From: Bradyrhizobium uaiense
GTDB lineage: Bacteria > Pseudomonadota > Alphaproteobacteria > Rhizobiales > Xanthobacteraceae
Assembly (NCBI RefSeq): GCF_010811875.1
Contig: NZ_VKHP01000006.1
Location: 1-64,000 of the forward strand
DNA: 64,000 bases
Direction of reading: 5' to 3'
In this document: positions 28,072 to 36,225 of the stretch, one piece after another
How the letters are laid out: each line of letters begins with the position of its first letter
Position numbering within the stretch: the first letter of the stretch is position 1
Notes under the pieces: model-generated
The model's input: the letters and a program-made list of their open reading frames with translations, nothing else
Databases searched by the model: none
What the model was told of the DNA's origin: nothing
Position numbers and translations under genes: made by a program

Positions 28072-28284
28072 ATGCGTTTTATCTTGGCACTCGGTCTGCT
28101 GGTCATCCTGTGCGTGTCTGCGAGCGCCGCACCGCTGCGCCACTCCCACGCACGCCAACCCGGAGCCGTTCGCGCGCCCGCGGCAGTGACGCCGCCGTCG
28201 CGCTTCGCCGTTCCTGGCTGGAGTGACGAGGCGACACGGCAATGGCTTGACCGCGCCTCGTCCTACGTCGGCTTGGGCGGTTAG
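28072..28284 (+). CDS. Small secreted protein
   Basis: 70 residues from the ATG at 28072. A clear signal peptide (MRFILALGLLVILCVSASA) is followed by a His/Pro/Ala-rich stretch and a C-terminal amphipathic part (WSDEATRQWLDRASSYVGLG). Unknown family. It is convergent with the zinc-ribbon gene 24 nt away. Confidence 0.6.
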   Translation: MRFILALGLLVILCVSASAAPLRHSHARQPGAVRAPAAVTPPSRFAVPGWSDEATRQWLDRASSYVGLGG

Positions 28285-28307
28285 TCGCGCAGCCGCCTGC
28301 GCCGAAC

Positions 28308-28604
28308 TTAATCGTCGTCCTCGGCTTCAGTCCTCCGTGAGTTCGGTGCCGAGCGGCCGCCGTACTGCCGGGGAACGGCGGCGGCCTTTCGCGCGCTCAC
28401 ACCTTCGCTCTCACGCATTTCCTCCCGTGCACGCCGCGCCGTTCGCATCGCGCGCTTGATGTTTGGATCGTGCGAGTCCTCGTCGAAGAAAAGGACGGTC
28501 TCACAGCTCGGGCACTGGCGCGAATACCCGTTCTGCAGCCGCTTGGCTCGGTCGCGAAAGACGTTCTTGCAGCGTGTGCAACGGACCTGGACGGAATCTT
28601 CCAT
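28308..28604 (-). CDS. Zinc-ribbon protein
   Basis: 98 residues from the ATG at 28604. The first 40 residues form a four-cysteine zinc ribbon (VRCTRCKNVFRDRAKRLQNG followed by CPSC). The rest is charged and low complexity, ending EAEDDD. It may bind nucleic acid or protein. The frame is open further upstream without family-like sequence. Confidence 0.7.
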   Translation of the reverse strand: MEDSVQVRCTRCKNVFRDRAKRLQNGYSRQCPSCETVLFFDEDSHDPNIKRAMRTARRAREEMRESEGVSARKAAAVPRQYGGRSAPNSRRTEAEDDD

Positions 28605-28933
28605 AGTGCTCCTGAAATACCGGCGAGCAGCGCGAGCGTTTGCAATCTGCTTGAGGAAGCAATTCCGGATTAAGAAATTACCAAGCGCGTCGTGTGCAAT
28701 CGGGGCGGAACTTTGTTCACGCACGGAGAACTACGGAAGCGTTTCGTGCGCTGAATGATAAGAACAAGACGCGATTTCAGAGCAGACCGTGAACATCAAA
28801 AGAAAGGCCCCAGCGCGTGGGCCACGCTGAGGCCAAGTTGACACTTTGGTCGTGAGGCACCGTCACCGGCGCCTCGGTGCCTAACCTATCTTCGTTTCGC
28901 TCCAGCCAAATAGCCCATATGGGCCATGATCGC
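28605..28933. other. Intergenic stretch without recognisable gene
   Basis: No convincing coding sequence. It contains the spaced inverted repeat GGCACC...GGTGCC at 28857-28882, upstream of the sigma-54-like promoter at 28934. This repeat could be an activator-binding site for that promoter. Another imperfect dyad (GGCCCCAGCGCGTGGGCC) lies near 28805. Confidence 0.35.
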
Positions 28934-28949
28934 TGGCACAAGGTGTGCA
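28934..28949 (+). promoter_or_regulatory. Sigma-54-type promoter, copy A
   Basis: TGGCACAAGGTGTGCA has the invariant GG and GC dinucleotides exactly 10 bases apart (28935-36 and 28947-48), as in RpoN -24/-12 promoters. Only the T of TTGC is replaced by G. The same arrangement is conserved in copy B at 29604, with flanking sequence also conserved. This would place the transcription start near 28960. Confidence 0.55.
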
Positions 28950-28959
28950 GACTTCGGAC

Positions 28960-29036
28960 CATCAGGATGTTGCACGACCTGGGGCTGGAGCCAACGCCGT
29001 CCGCAAGCATTTCAAGCGGACGGCGTTGTGTATTCA
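28960..29036 (+). ncRNA. Candidate small RNA, copy A
   Basis: A probable transcript of about 75 nt from the sigma-54-like promoter to a perfect 13-bp hairpin (28992-29004 with 29016-29028; arm CAACGCCGTCCGC, loop with ATTTCA). The segment TCAGGAT.TTGCA..ACCT and GGGGCT.G.GCCAACGCCG are shared with copy B 670 bases downstream. No SD-ATG pair opens a plausible protein. No known RNA family is assigned. Confidence 0.45.
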
Positions 29037-29209
29037 TCTGCGTCTCTCTTTGATTGCGGCACGACGAACCTCATTGCGTTGCGCACAAGCTCGGTTCGTT
29101 GACGCTGCCGATCTCGCCATTGCTCGATCTCATGGAAGGCCGAGACGAGACAAGCGCCAAGGCAGCTGGACAGCAGCATAAAGCAGAATGCTTGTTCGGC
29201 ACCGCTCAT
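29012..29209 (-). CDS. Doubtful small membrane protein ORF
   Basis: 65 residues from a possible ATG at 29209. A hydrophobic stretch with cysteines (AFCFMLLSSCLGACLVSAF) is followed by a charged part (EIEQWRDRQRQRTELVRNAM). It reads like a small membrane protein. However, no ribosome site is visible and its 3' end runs antisense through the hairpin of small RNA copy A, so it may be a remnant. Confidence 0.3.
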   Translation of the reverse strand: MSGAEQAFCFMLLSSCLGACLVSAFHEIEQWRDRQRQRTELVRNAMRFVVPQSKRDADEYTTPSA

Positions 29210-29603
29210 GACATCATGGAACGAGAACACCAGGCATCGGCTTTGTCGGGAGCGGAACGAATGCACTGGGCTGGCTCCGCACCATCGTCAGCACAGCAAA
29301 CACCGCTACGGTGACCGTCAAAAGCTTCGTCATGAAATTCGTCAGCAAAGAATGTCTGTAAGAATTCTAGCAGTGTAGCACTCGGCTCGCGAAGCCTTTG
29401 TGAACCCTCTCACATGCGCAGAACGGGCACCGATCCGGCCGCTCCATTGGATGTCGATCAAGCTGCAATTCCGGGCAACCTGACGCCAGATTGTGCTCGC
29501 GGTCCGCTTGCGACCAGGTGCCTCGCCACGCTTCATTGTGGGGCCGACGAGTTCCAATGCGGGCAGGCCGCCTCCGTGATAGCCAATTTGGGACATGCGC
29601 CGT
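29210..29603. other. Intergenic stretch between the two small RNA units
   Basis: No convincing gene. Several ORFs exist on both strands, but they have no SD and no protein-like pattern. The last ~25 bases (from about 29579) are the conserved upstream flank of the second sigma-54-like promoter. Confidence 0.35.
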
Positions 29604-29619
29604 TGGCACGAAGTGTGCA
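29604..29619 (+). promoter_or_regulatory. Sigma-54-type promoter, copy B
   Basis: TGGCACGAAGTGTGCA matches the -24/-12 consensus at TGGCACG and at GC, with GG (29605-06) and GC (29617-18) exactly 10 bases apart. It is paralogous to the promoter at 28934. The predicted start is near 29630. Confidence 0.6.
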
Positions 29620-29629
29620 GACTTGGAGC

Positions 29630-29711
29630 TGTCAGGATTTTGCATCACCTTCCTGGGGCTAGGGCCAACGCCGTCCGCATGTATTTCAAGCGGGCGGCGT
29701 TGTGCATTTTG
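29630..29711 (+). ncRNA. Candidate small RNA, copy B
   Basis: Second copy of the unit at 28960. The hairpin is kept (29666-29678 with 29690-29702) although one arm base changed A to G, giving a G-U pair, so pairing is conserved. It is followed by TGCATTTTGG. The insert CCTTCCTGGGG upstream of the hairpin is pyrimidine-rich and could pair with ribosome sites. No RNA family is assigned. Confidence 0.45.
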
Positions 29712-29745
29712 GCGACGACGGGCTTCCCGCCAGGCTGCGCTCATG

Positions 29746-30201
29746 TCAGGGATCGACCGGCCGAAGTTCGAGGTTCTCGATTTTCACCGACGGAGAGGGA
29801 GCGTCCTGCTCGTTCGGCGGACGCAACGTGATCGGAGCATTCGATCCGCCGATCAGAACGTTGACGCCGGCGCCGTCGGCGTGGGTGTAAACACCGGCAA
29901 TATCGTCGCGTCCGAGCCACGGCACCGACGCCATCACCTTCCAGGTCACGGAGACGTCTTGATCGCCGATGAAAGCGTCGAGGTTGCGGATGGCCGCGAC
30001 GTAGCGACGGTCCGGCGCGCTATCGACATGCAACACGCAGTCGAGATTGGTCACCGGGCCTAAAATGAACCCGGTATCGGGGCCACCGCGACACTCAAGC
30101 GTCCCGGCCTCCACCTGCTGCGCGTCGGCCGGTCCGACGGGCGTGACAAGAACTGCCGCAGCACATGCGGCAGAGACGATCGAATGGTTCGTTGGACGCA
30201 T
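29746..30201 (-). CDS. DUF992 family exported protein
   Basis: 151 residues from the ATG at 30201. A signal peptide (SIVSAACAAAVLVTPVGPADA) precedes VEAGTLECRGGPDTGFILG, the typical start of DUF992 proteins of rhizobia. Further conserved parts are VSVTWKVMASV, GDIAG-like VYTHADGAGVNVLIGGSN and APITLRP. The predicted fold is a beta-sandwich in the periplasm. The function is unknown. Confidence 0.85.
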   Translation of the reverse strand: MRPTNHSIVSAACAAAVLVTPVGPADAQQVEAGTLECRGGPDTGFILGPVTNLDCVLHVDSAPDRRYVAAIRNLDAFIGDQDVSVTWKVMASVPWLGRDDIAGVYTHADGAGVNVLIGGSNAPITLRPPNEQDAPSPSVKIENLELRPVDP

Positions 30202-30663
30202 GGTGGTGTACAACGCGAATGGACGCGCAATCGGCCCATGACCTCTGATGCGGCCTTCGCTTGTGGTTAAGAGAGCCTTAGAGATTGGGGGCTGCCGCAG
30301 CGGGAAGGAAACGTATGCGAGCGACCCAAGACGCGAACGCAAGACGCGACGCAAGGTCGCGACGTCGAAGCAGCCTGATCAGGCAAGGCCGGTATCGGCG
30401 CGGCAGAGGCAGCAGGAAAAAGCACAACGAGCGGCCCTGGCGCCGACGCCAGACCGTTCCGATCCACGCTCAGCCTGTCCTGCGAAACTACGCCGCCGGG
30501 CTCGAAATTCAATGTCCCGGCGGCGCCCTGTTCCAATCTGGGCCCGCAATCCCAGTGATTGTCTGTCTGCAAGACTGGCGCCAAGGTTCGAAGCCACCGT
30601 AATCATACGGGGCTTAGGATGGCGCCGGCCAAGGTCTGGTCGATGTCCATGCTCCGCCCGACT
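30202..30663. other. Region without confidently assigned gene
   Basis: About 460 bases with several overlapping Arg-rich ORFs. A plus-strand ORF from the ATG at 30315 (end 30602, preceded by GGGAAGGAA) is possible, but its composition is strongly basic and unlike known proteins. I do not call a gene here. Confidence 0.3.
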
Positions 30664-30747
30664 TCAGCCGCGGTGCTCGAGCTTCCGCATTTCCTGCAAG
30701 CGAGCCAGGCAAAAATCCCGATACAACTCGTTGATGAAATCCCACAT
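30664..30747 (-). CDS. 27-residue conserved-looking microprotein
   Basis: A tiny ORF with a good ribosome site (AAGGGG, 7 nt before the ATG at 30747). The product is an amphipathic helix, MWDFINELYRDFCLARLQEM plus RKLEHRG. The mix of aromatic, acidic and basic residues and the SD spacing suggest a real microprotein similar to those seen beside Bradyrhizobium genes. The function is unknown. Confidence 0.45.
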   Translation of the reverse strand: MWDFINELYRDFCLARLQEMRKLEHRG

Positions 30748-30882
30748 GACCGAATCCCCTTGGTCCAATGCTGGGACGCTAGGCCGGGTTTGTTTCCGGC
30801 CGGCTTCGCGGCTTGCGGAAAATGGTTTCATCGAGGGGGAGGTGAGTGGCGGTTCTGGCCGGTGATCTCGCAGCACAACATG

Positions 30883-32100
30883 TCATGCGCGTTGCGGGAA
30901 GGGAGGCATTGCAGCCTTCGCCTGCCGGTATCTCATCAAGATGATCGCGATCACGGCAGCGCACATGAACGGACCAACGGGCACGAACACGAACGGGAAG
31001 GCGTATCCCAAGACGAATATGACACTGACGCCGATCCGGAAGGTGCGCCGGTTCGAAGGCGGCGAGATCTGCTCGTCCATGGTTGCGTTCATGAGAAAGA
31101 CCAACGCGATCGCCAGGATCGGCATATCGTAGATGGCGAAGTAAGGAGAAATGAGAGGCGTCACCGCAAGCAGGCTTGCGGCCTGGACGGAAAAGCTGAC
31201 CTTGCGGCGCCATATGGTCAGCACCCAAACCGCGGCTGCCAGCGCGGTGGCCACGTGCAACGTCATGGCCAATCCGTAACCAAACCCGGCATACCGAAGA
31301 AGACCATAGACACTCTGCAATTTAGGCCAGGGCAGCGCCCCGCTGAGGTGAAATTGCGTCGTCGCGAACGTTGCCGCCGCACGAAACCCCTCGAATGTAT
31401 CCCAACCGAAGATAATTCCGCTGATGAGCAGGAGCGCCGGCACCACCAGAGACGCCGTGATGAAGGCACTCCAGCGCTTGGTCGCGATCAACACAAGGGG
31501 GAGAAGAACTCCGTATTGAGGCTTGAAGATCAGCAGCGCGAGCAAGAAGCCGCTGAGCAGCGGGCGCCGATCCAGTGTCAGGAGAACTCCGCCGAGCAGC
31601 GAAGCCGCCAGCAGAGAGCTTTGACCGGCAATGAAATCGTAGAAGACGGGCGGAGCGGCGAGTGCCAGCAGCAGCGCAGCGGAGCGCGGCCGGATCGCAT
31701 GCACCACGAGAACCCAACAGAGCAGCTTTGCCGCACTCCAAACCGCGAATGCTATCGGGAACGGCAGCAGCGCCAGGGGGGCTACAACCAGGAAAAACAC
31801 CGGCGGATAAAAAAACGGCACGGGAATTTCATCGTAAGGATAGGGCGCGTGATCCATCGGCTGCATGCGCAGAACAAGTTGCTGATGCAGTTGTTGCCAA
31901 TCGTAGGCGGTCGCCGCATGGCCTTCGAGTGCCATCGTGCCCGCGCCCCAAAAGCATGAAAAGTCGATCCCGGCGTTGCTTCCGCCACTGACAAACATCA
32001 GCACCGCCGCAACGATCGTCATGCCGAGCAGGACAGCGCAAGCCAATGCTTGCGCCGGGTCGTCTCCCGCAGAAACGTCCCAGTCCAGCATTTGCTTCAT
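30883..32100 (-). CDS. GT87/DUF2029-type membrane glycosyltransferase, paralogue 2
   Basis: A 405-residue polytopic inner membrane protein with roughly 10 hydrophobic segments. It carries the family start FSCFWGAGTMALEGHAATAY and the periplasmic-loop segment YPYDEIPVPFFYPPVFFLVV. These proteins use polyprenyl-phosphate sugars on the periplasmic face (GT-C fold). It is a clear paralogue of the gene upstream. Its ATG overlaps that gene's stop by 4 nt (ATGA), so they are coupled. Confidence 0.85.
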   Translation of the reverse strand: MKQMLDWDVSAGDDPAQALACAVLLGMTIVAAVLMFVSGGSNAGIDFSCFWGAGTMALEGHAATAYDWQQLHQQLVLRMQPMDHAPYPYDEIPVPFFYPPVFFLVVAPLALLPFPIAFAVWSAAKLLCWVLVVHAIRPRSAALLLALAAPPVFYDFIAGQSSLLAASLLGGVLLTLDRRPLLSGFLLALLIFKPQYGVLLPLVLIATKRWSAFITASLVVPALLLISGIIFGWDTFEGFRAAATFATTQFHLSGALPWPKLQSVYGLLRYAGFGYGLAMTLHVATALAAAVWVLTIWRRKVSFSVQAASLLAVTPLISPYFAIYDMPILAIALVFLMNATMDEQISPPSNRRTFRIGVSVIFVLGYAFPFVFVPVGPFMCAAVIAIILMRYRQAKAAMPPFPQRA

Positions 32101-33323
32101 CGGCGCGCGTCCCCGGACTGCAGCGACATCGCCGGTTGCCGGCATTGCAGCCAGATGATCGCGATGATGGTCGCGCACATCAACGGACCAACGGGCGCAA
32201 GTGCGATCGGGTAGGCAAACCCCAGCAGGACAAGCACGGCGTACCCGATCCGGAGTGCGGAGCGCTTCGAGAGAAGGGAGCCCTGTTCGGCCGCCGGCGC
32301 ATTCATGAGAAAGACGAGAGCGACAGTCAGCAGCACCGTGTCGTAGATCGCGAAGTAGGGAGAGACGAGCAGCGTTCCGGCGAGCAGGCTCGCGGCCTTG
32401 ATGGCGAAGCTGACGTTGCGGCGCCATATGATCAGCACCCAGATTGCGACTGCGCCGGCAACGGCGATGTGCAATGCCATGGCCAATTCGTAACCAACGC
32501 CGGCAAACCGAAGCGCGCCGTAAATGCTCTGCAGCTTGAACCAGGCCAGCCCGCCAGTGAGGTGAAACTGTGTCGTCGCGAAGGTTGCCGCCGCGCGGAA
32601 TCCCTCAAAGGTGTCCCAGCCGAAGGTCAACCCGGTAAGCAGCATGAGGATCGGTATGGCCAAGCTGGCCGTGATGAAGACGCGCCAGCGCCCAGTGGCT
32701 ATCAGCACGAGGGGAAGCAGGACGCCATATTGCGGCTTGAAGATCAGCAGCGCGATCAGCAAGCCGCTGATGATCGGTCGCCTGTCCAGCGTCAGCAGGA
32801 TGACGCCAAGCAGGGATGCCGCGGGCAGTGAGCTTTGGCCGACGATGAAATCGTACAGCACGGGCGGCGTAGCGAATGCCAGCAGCACCGCGGCGAAGCG
32901 TGGCCGGATGGCGAAAGTAACGAGCGCCCAGCACAGCAGCTTTGCCGAGCTCCAGATCCAGAACGCAGTCGGAAACGGCAGCAACGCCACCAGCGCTGCC
33001 ACAAAGAAAAACACCGGCGGGTAGAAGAACGGGACAGGATTCTGATCAAGGGGATACGGAGCCTGGTTCACGATCGGATGAACCCGGAGGATCAGTTGCC
33101 GCAGCTGCTGCCAATCGTAGGCGGCGGCCGCGTGGCCATCGAGGGCCATGGTCCCCGCGCTCCAGAAACACGAAAAGTCGATCCCGGTTGCGCCGCTCCC
33201 GTCAACGGTTTTCGGTACAAACAAGAGGAGGGTGAGGCTCAGTACGATCAGGCAGGCAATGGCTAACGCGCGGTCGTATCCGCTGTGCTCCGCGCGGGCG
33301 TGCGCCACTGCAATTCCATTCAT
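32097..33323 (-). CDS. GT87/DUF2029-type membrane glycosyltransferase, paralogue 1
   Basis: 408 residues with the same architecture and long identical blocks as the downstream paralogue (IDFSCFWSAGTMALDGHAA, GLTFGWDTFEGFRAAATFAT, VSPYFAIYDTVLL). It probably arose by tandem duplication. The membrane topology and the Asp in IDFSCFW near the first periplasmic loop fit a GT-C catalytic carboxylate. The acceptor (cell envelope polysaccharide or lipid) is unknown. Confidence 0.85.
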   Translation of the reverse strand: MNGIAVAHARAEHSGYDRALAIACLIVLSLTLLLFVPKTVDGSGATGIDFSCFWSAGTMALDGHAAAAYDWQQLRQLILRVHPIVNQAPYPLDQNPVPFFYPPVFFFVAALVALLPFPTAFWIWSSAKLLCWALVTFAIRPRFAAVLLAFATPPVLYDFIVGQSSLPAASLLGVILLTLDRRPIISGLLIALLIFKPQYGVLLPLVLIATGRWRVFITASLAIPILMLLTGLTFGWDTFEGFRAAATFATTQFHLTGGLAWFKLQSIYGALRFAGVGYELAMALHIAVAGAVAIWVLIIWRRNVSFAIKAASLLAGTLLVSPYFAIYDTVLLTVALVFLMNAPAAEQGSLLSKRSALRIGYAVLVLLGFAYPIALAPVGPLMCATIIAIIWLQCRQPAMSLQSGDARR

Positions 33324-33475
33324 GAAAATTCTGCCGGAGCATTAAAATATAAGGTGTTCTAGACCGCAGCCAGCGGTGGCGCAAGCAAGTGACCAGCCGC
33401 CTGCTATCGCGATTCAGCTGGCAATTGGTCCATTGCACGAAGACCCAACGGATATGGAGTTGGTCGAAGATCGAA

Positions 33476-34027
33476 CTATGCCGCCTCGCTGAAGACCTTG
33501 TGCTGAATTTTCTTCGTGAGACGCTGTTCGAGTGTAGCAATGGTTCCCTTGAGATTGTCGTGCCGCTCATTGAGCGACTTCGCCAAAATCGGATATCTCG
33601 CGTCCGATTGGTCGAAAATCCCCGTACGCCCTTCTTCGGCTGCGATATCGGCTTCGATCAGTTGGCAGGCGAGGACGAGTTCGGTGAGTATCTTGCTAAC
33701 CGTCGAATCCGGTACCGTGTTGTTGCGAGCTGTCACATAACGGGGATGCATATTCACCTGCGTGCTCCGAATGTCTGAGTTCGGCACATCGAGAACAGCC
33801 GGCGCCGAACGATTGAAACACGCATCGCAAATTGCCTGCCAGTAGCGGGTCCGTAAGAATACGGTCGGGGAAGTCTGACACCGGACTCGCTCCCTGAAAC
33901 CAGGCAGGTCGAACAGAAGCGAGATCGCTGTCTGCGTCACCACACTGAAATCGATCGCGTCCGACCGCCGTTTTCGATCGACCGCCGGGAACGGCCCCGA
34001 CTCGGTTGGCACGTCGAACTCTCTCAC
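33476..34027 (-). CDS. Hypothetical protein near the prophage edge
   Basis: 183 residues, soluble, without a recognised family. The C-terminal 90 residues are helical (TVSKILTELVLACQLIEADIAAEE ... NLKGTIATLEQRLTKKIQHKVF). It has a lower GC look than its left neighbours. It may be host or the outermost prophage-carried gene. Confidence 0.55.
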   Translation of the reverse strand: MREFDVPTESGPFPAVDRKRRSDAIDFSVVTQTAISLLFDLPGFRERVRCQTSPTVFLRTRYWQAICDACFNRSAPAVLDVPNSDIRSTQVNMHPRYVTARNNTVPDSTVSKILTELVLACQLIEADIAAEEGRTGIFDQSDARYPILAKSLNERHDNLKGTIATLEQRLTKKIQHKVFSEAA

Positions 34028-34250
34028 CTGGAGCGGGCCGCGTCTCCTGTCTCGGCCTTGCCGGCTGGTCTTGGTGTACGATCCGCGCCAAACCGACTCA
34101 GCAGACTAAGCGGGAAGGCCCGAAATCAACGGGATTCCGTCAACCAGCGCCGAGGCGCGGCACTTCGATGGACGGAACATGTATCGTGTTGAAATGGCTG
34201 GCGATCCCGGCAGGACCTCCGGCAGCAAGCAATTTCAGGCTCTTGCGGGG

Positions 34251-34311
34251 AAGTGGGTCACATCAGCGCTCCACTGATTTCCCAGTCGTTTTGGGCGCGT
34301 GTGACCCACTT
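34251..34311. repeat. 12-bp inverted repeat next to the integrase block
   Basis: AAGTGGGTCACA (34251-34262) and its exact reverse complement TGTGACCCACTT (34300-34311) flank 37 bases. It lies just beyond the end of the last leftward prophage gene, in a candidate attL/terminator region. No tRNA gene or second att copy is visible in the window to define the core. Confidence 0.5.
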
Positions 34312-34647
34312 TTACGCAGGGTTCTCCCCCGTCCGATCAATCCCCGACACGACCACGATGAACTGATCGGTCTTGTCGGTGATCTCCAGCCAATCCACCG
34401 ACGGGTCGCCAGGGAGCAATTGAAGGAACACCCGCACATTGCCGGCCTTGTCCTCGGCTCGGTAGCCGGCATAGTCAGCGGCCTCGCTGATCGCGCCGTT
34501 GGGGTATTCGATACGTCGAAGGCCAATCAGGTTCAGCTTCCTTAGAGCGCAGTTTGCAAGGTCCGGACGCACGGCAATCTCCAAATGATTACGGATTGCC
34601 GAAATGTGGGCATGCCATATCTGATTGCCACGCGGGCGCACAAACAT
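34312..34647 (-). CDS. Hypothetical protein downstream of the integrase
   Basis: 111 residues, starting 10 nt after the integrase stop, so it belongs to the same leftward unit. The sequence ends with a well-formed beta-strand/helix pattern (YRAEDKAGNVRVFLQLLPGD, WLEITDKTDQFIVVVSGIDR). No family is recognised. Confidence 0.55.
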   Translation of the reverse strand: MFVRPRGNQIWHAHISAIRNHLEIAVRPDLANCALRKLNLIGLRRIEYPNGAISEAADYAGYRAEDKAGNVRVFLQLLPGDPSVDWLEITDKTDQFIVVVSGIDRTGENPA

Positions 34648-34656
34648 TTGAAGGCT

Positions 34657-35850
34657 TTACGGCTGGCCGCCCGGCGTGAACACCAGCAGGTTCATCGCGC
34701 CGCCGGCCATCAGTTGCTGCTGCACGGCCTTGGTGTAGAGCTCGGCCTGCGCCAGCGTCTTCCAGCCGAAAATCGCCATCAGTTGGTGCGGCGTCGCCCC
34801 GTTCTGCGCAGAGATGGTCGCGCCAGCCTTGCGGAGGCCGTGGGCGCGGCCGGGGACCTTGGCCTCGCTACAACGGTCACCGAACCAGTTGCCGAGCCCC
34901 TTGACCGTGAACGGCTTGCCGTACTCGGTCTCGAGGAAGGTCATGTCGCCGAGCACGCCGGCCTGCTTAGAGATCGCCAGCACTTCCTCGAGCTGCGGCA
35001 GGATCGGGATCACGAGGTCGACCGGGCTGCGGTTGCGGTTCTTGTGCTGACGGAAGGCCAACCAGCGCCCCGGATGGATCTCGCGCAGCTTCGCAGCGAC
35101 GTGGTCCGGCCGGCGGATGTGCTGCTTGCCGAACTTGGCGACGTCGGAGATCCGCTGGCCGAACAGCAGGAACAGGTGCAGCGCCAGCCACGCCTTGGTG
35201 CCGGGCGGATGCCGCTCGCAGTACTGCTCGATCTCGGCGACGTCGAAGGTGTGGTGGCCGCCGGTCCTCGGTGCCTTCAGCAGATCGATGCCCTTGGCGA
35301 CGTTTTTCACCATCAGGGGCGGCTTCTCGGCAACTGCCCATTCCGACAGCTTGCGGATCGCCTTTAGCCGGGCATTGGCGCTGTTGATCGAGCTCTCGGC
35401 CTTGCGCCTGACCATGACCACGATCGCGGCCTCGGGCATGTCGCAGGGCAGGTCGCCGATTTCGCGCTTATCGTCCTCGCTGACGGGTTCCTTGCAGAGC
35501 GATTTCAGGATGTTGCGGCGGACTTTCTTTGTCTCTTCATCGTAGGCCCGGAATTCAAGGCTGTCCTTGTAGTAACGCTGCACGAGCCAGCGCAGCGATC
35601 GCTCGACGACCTTAGGAGGCGGAGGCGTCGGCGGCTTCTCGCCGGTCCGGATAAAGGGCCGCCCGGCCAGCGCCGCAGCGAACTCCTCGTGAAACTCGGG
35701 GGTATCGGGCTTCTCTCGCAGTCGGACCTTGCGGAATTTGGCGGAGCCGGGGATGCGTCGGCGGAAATAGCGGCGGGTGTTACCGTGGCGGTCCTGGTCC
35801 TCGTAATAGTAGCGGACGTCGATCGGAGGCATGGACCCGTCTGTGGTCAT
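34657..35850 (-). CDS. int: Phage tyrosine integrase
   Basis: A 397-residue site-specific recombinase inserting and excising the prophage. Catalytic residues are Arg233 (FGQRISDV), Lys270 (RQHKNR), His337 and Arg340 (HGLRKAG), Trp363 at the usual second-His position (FGWKT) and the nucleophile Tyr372 (AELYTKA). The N-terminal ~170 residues hold an arm-type domain (YYEDQDRHGNTRRYFRRR) and a helical core-binding domain. Its ATG overlaps the stop of the upstream excisionase-like gene by 4 nt. Confidence 0.93.
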   Translation of the reverse strand: MTTDGSMPPIDVRYYYEDQDRHGNTRRYFRRRIPGSAKFRKVRLREKPDTPEFHEEFAAALAGRPFIRTGEKPPTPPPPKVVERSLRWLVQRYYKDSLEFRAYDEETKKVRRNILKSLCKEPVSEDDKREIGDLPCDMPEAAIVVMVRRKAESSINSANARLKAIRKLSEWAVAEKPPLMVKNVAKGIDLLKAPRTGGHHTFDVAEIEQYCERHPPGTKAWLALHLFLLFGQRISDVAKFGKQHIRRPDHVAAKLREIHPGRWLAFRQHKNRNRSPVDLVIPILPQLEEVLAISKQAGVLGDMTFLETEYGKPFTVKGLGNWFGDRCSEAKVPGRAHGLRKAGATISAQNGATPHQLMAIFGWKTLAQAELYTKAVQQQLMAGGAMNLLVFTPGGQP

Positions 35851-36185
35851 TTCACCCCGCTCCAGGCATCGGCGGCGGTGTCCGGGGTCAGCCCCGGCGC
35901 GGCCCGGCCATCGAGGGCATGTTCGAACTCAATGTCAAGCTGGTAGCGGTCCCAGACCCGGCAGCCGAGCACCATTTTACCCTCATGATAGTGTCCGGCC
36001 GCTACGGCCTCGTCGAATTTGGTCGGCGACAGGCCGACCCAATAGGCCGCCGCCTCGCGTCGCAGGCCGCGAGGCGCGTAGACCCGGTCACGGTGGGCGC
36101 CGGCCGGTCCCCTCGGATCACGGCTCCCGGAACTCGCCATGCCGTGCTCGGGTAGCCCTGGCTCAATGGTTTGTGTTCGTCCCAC
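35847..36185 (-). CDS. Excisionase-like DNA-binding protein
   Basis: 112 residues. The segment RGLRREAAAYWVGLSPTKFDEAVAAGHY followed by KMVLGCRVWDRYQLDIEFEH matches the winged-helix layout of MerR/Xis-like excisionases (helix-turn-helix then a wing). ATGA overlap with int implies translational coupling, as common for xis-int pairs. Confidence 0.7.
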   Translation of the reverse strand: MGRTQTIEPGLPEHGMASSGSRDPRGPAGAHRDRVYAPRGLRREAAAYWVGLSPTKFDEAVAAGHYHEGKMVLGCRVWDRYQLDIEFEHALDGRAAPGLTPDTAADAWSGVK

Positions 36186-36225
36186 TAAACAATAGTCTCC
36201 ACAATTGCCGTTCTATTGATTTGTG

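Noticed and set aside
30248-31959. Long plus-strand Arg/Gln/His-rich ORFs over 30.2-32.0 kb
   Set aside because: Opposite strand of the glycosyltransferase gene. The part at 30.2-30.9 kb has no family signal and poor composition.
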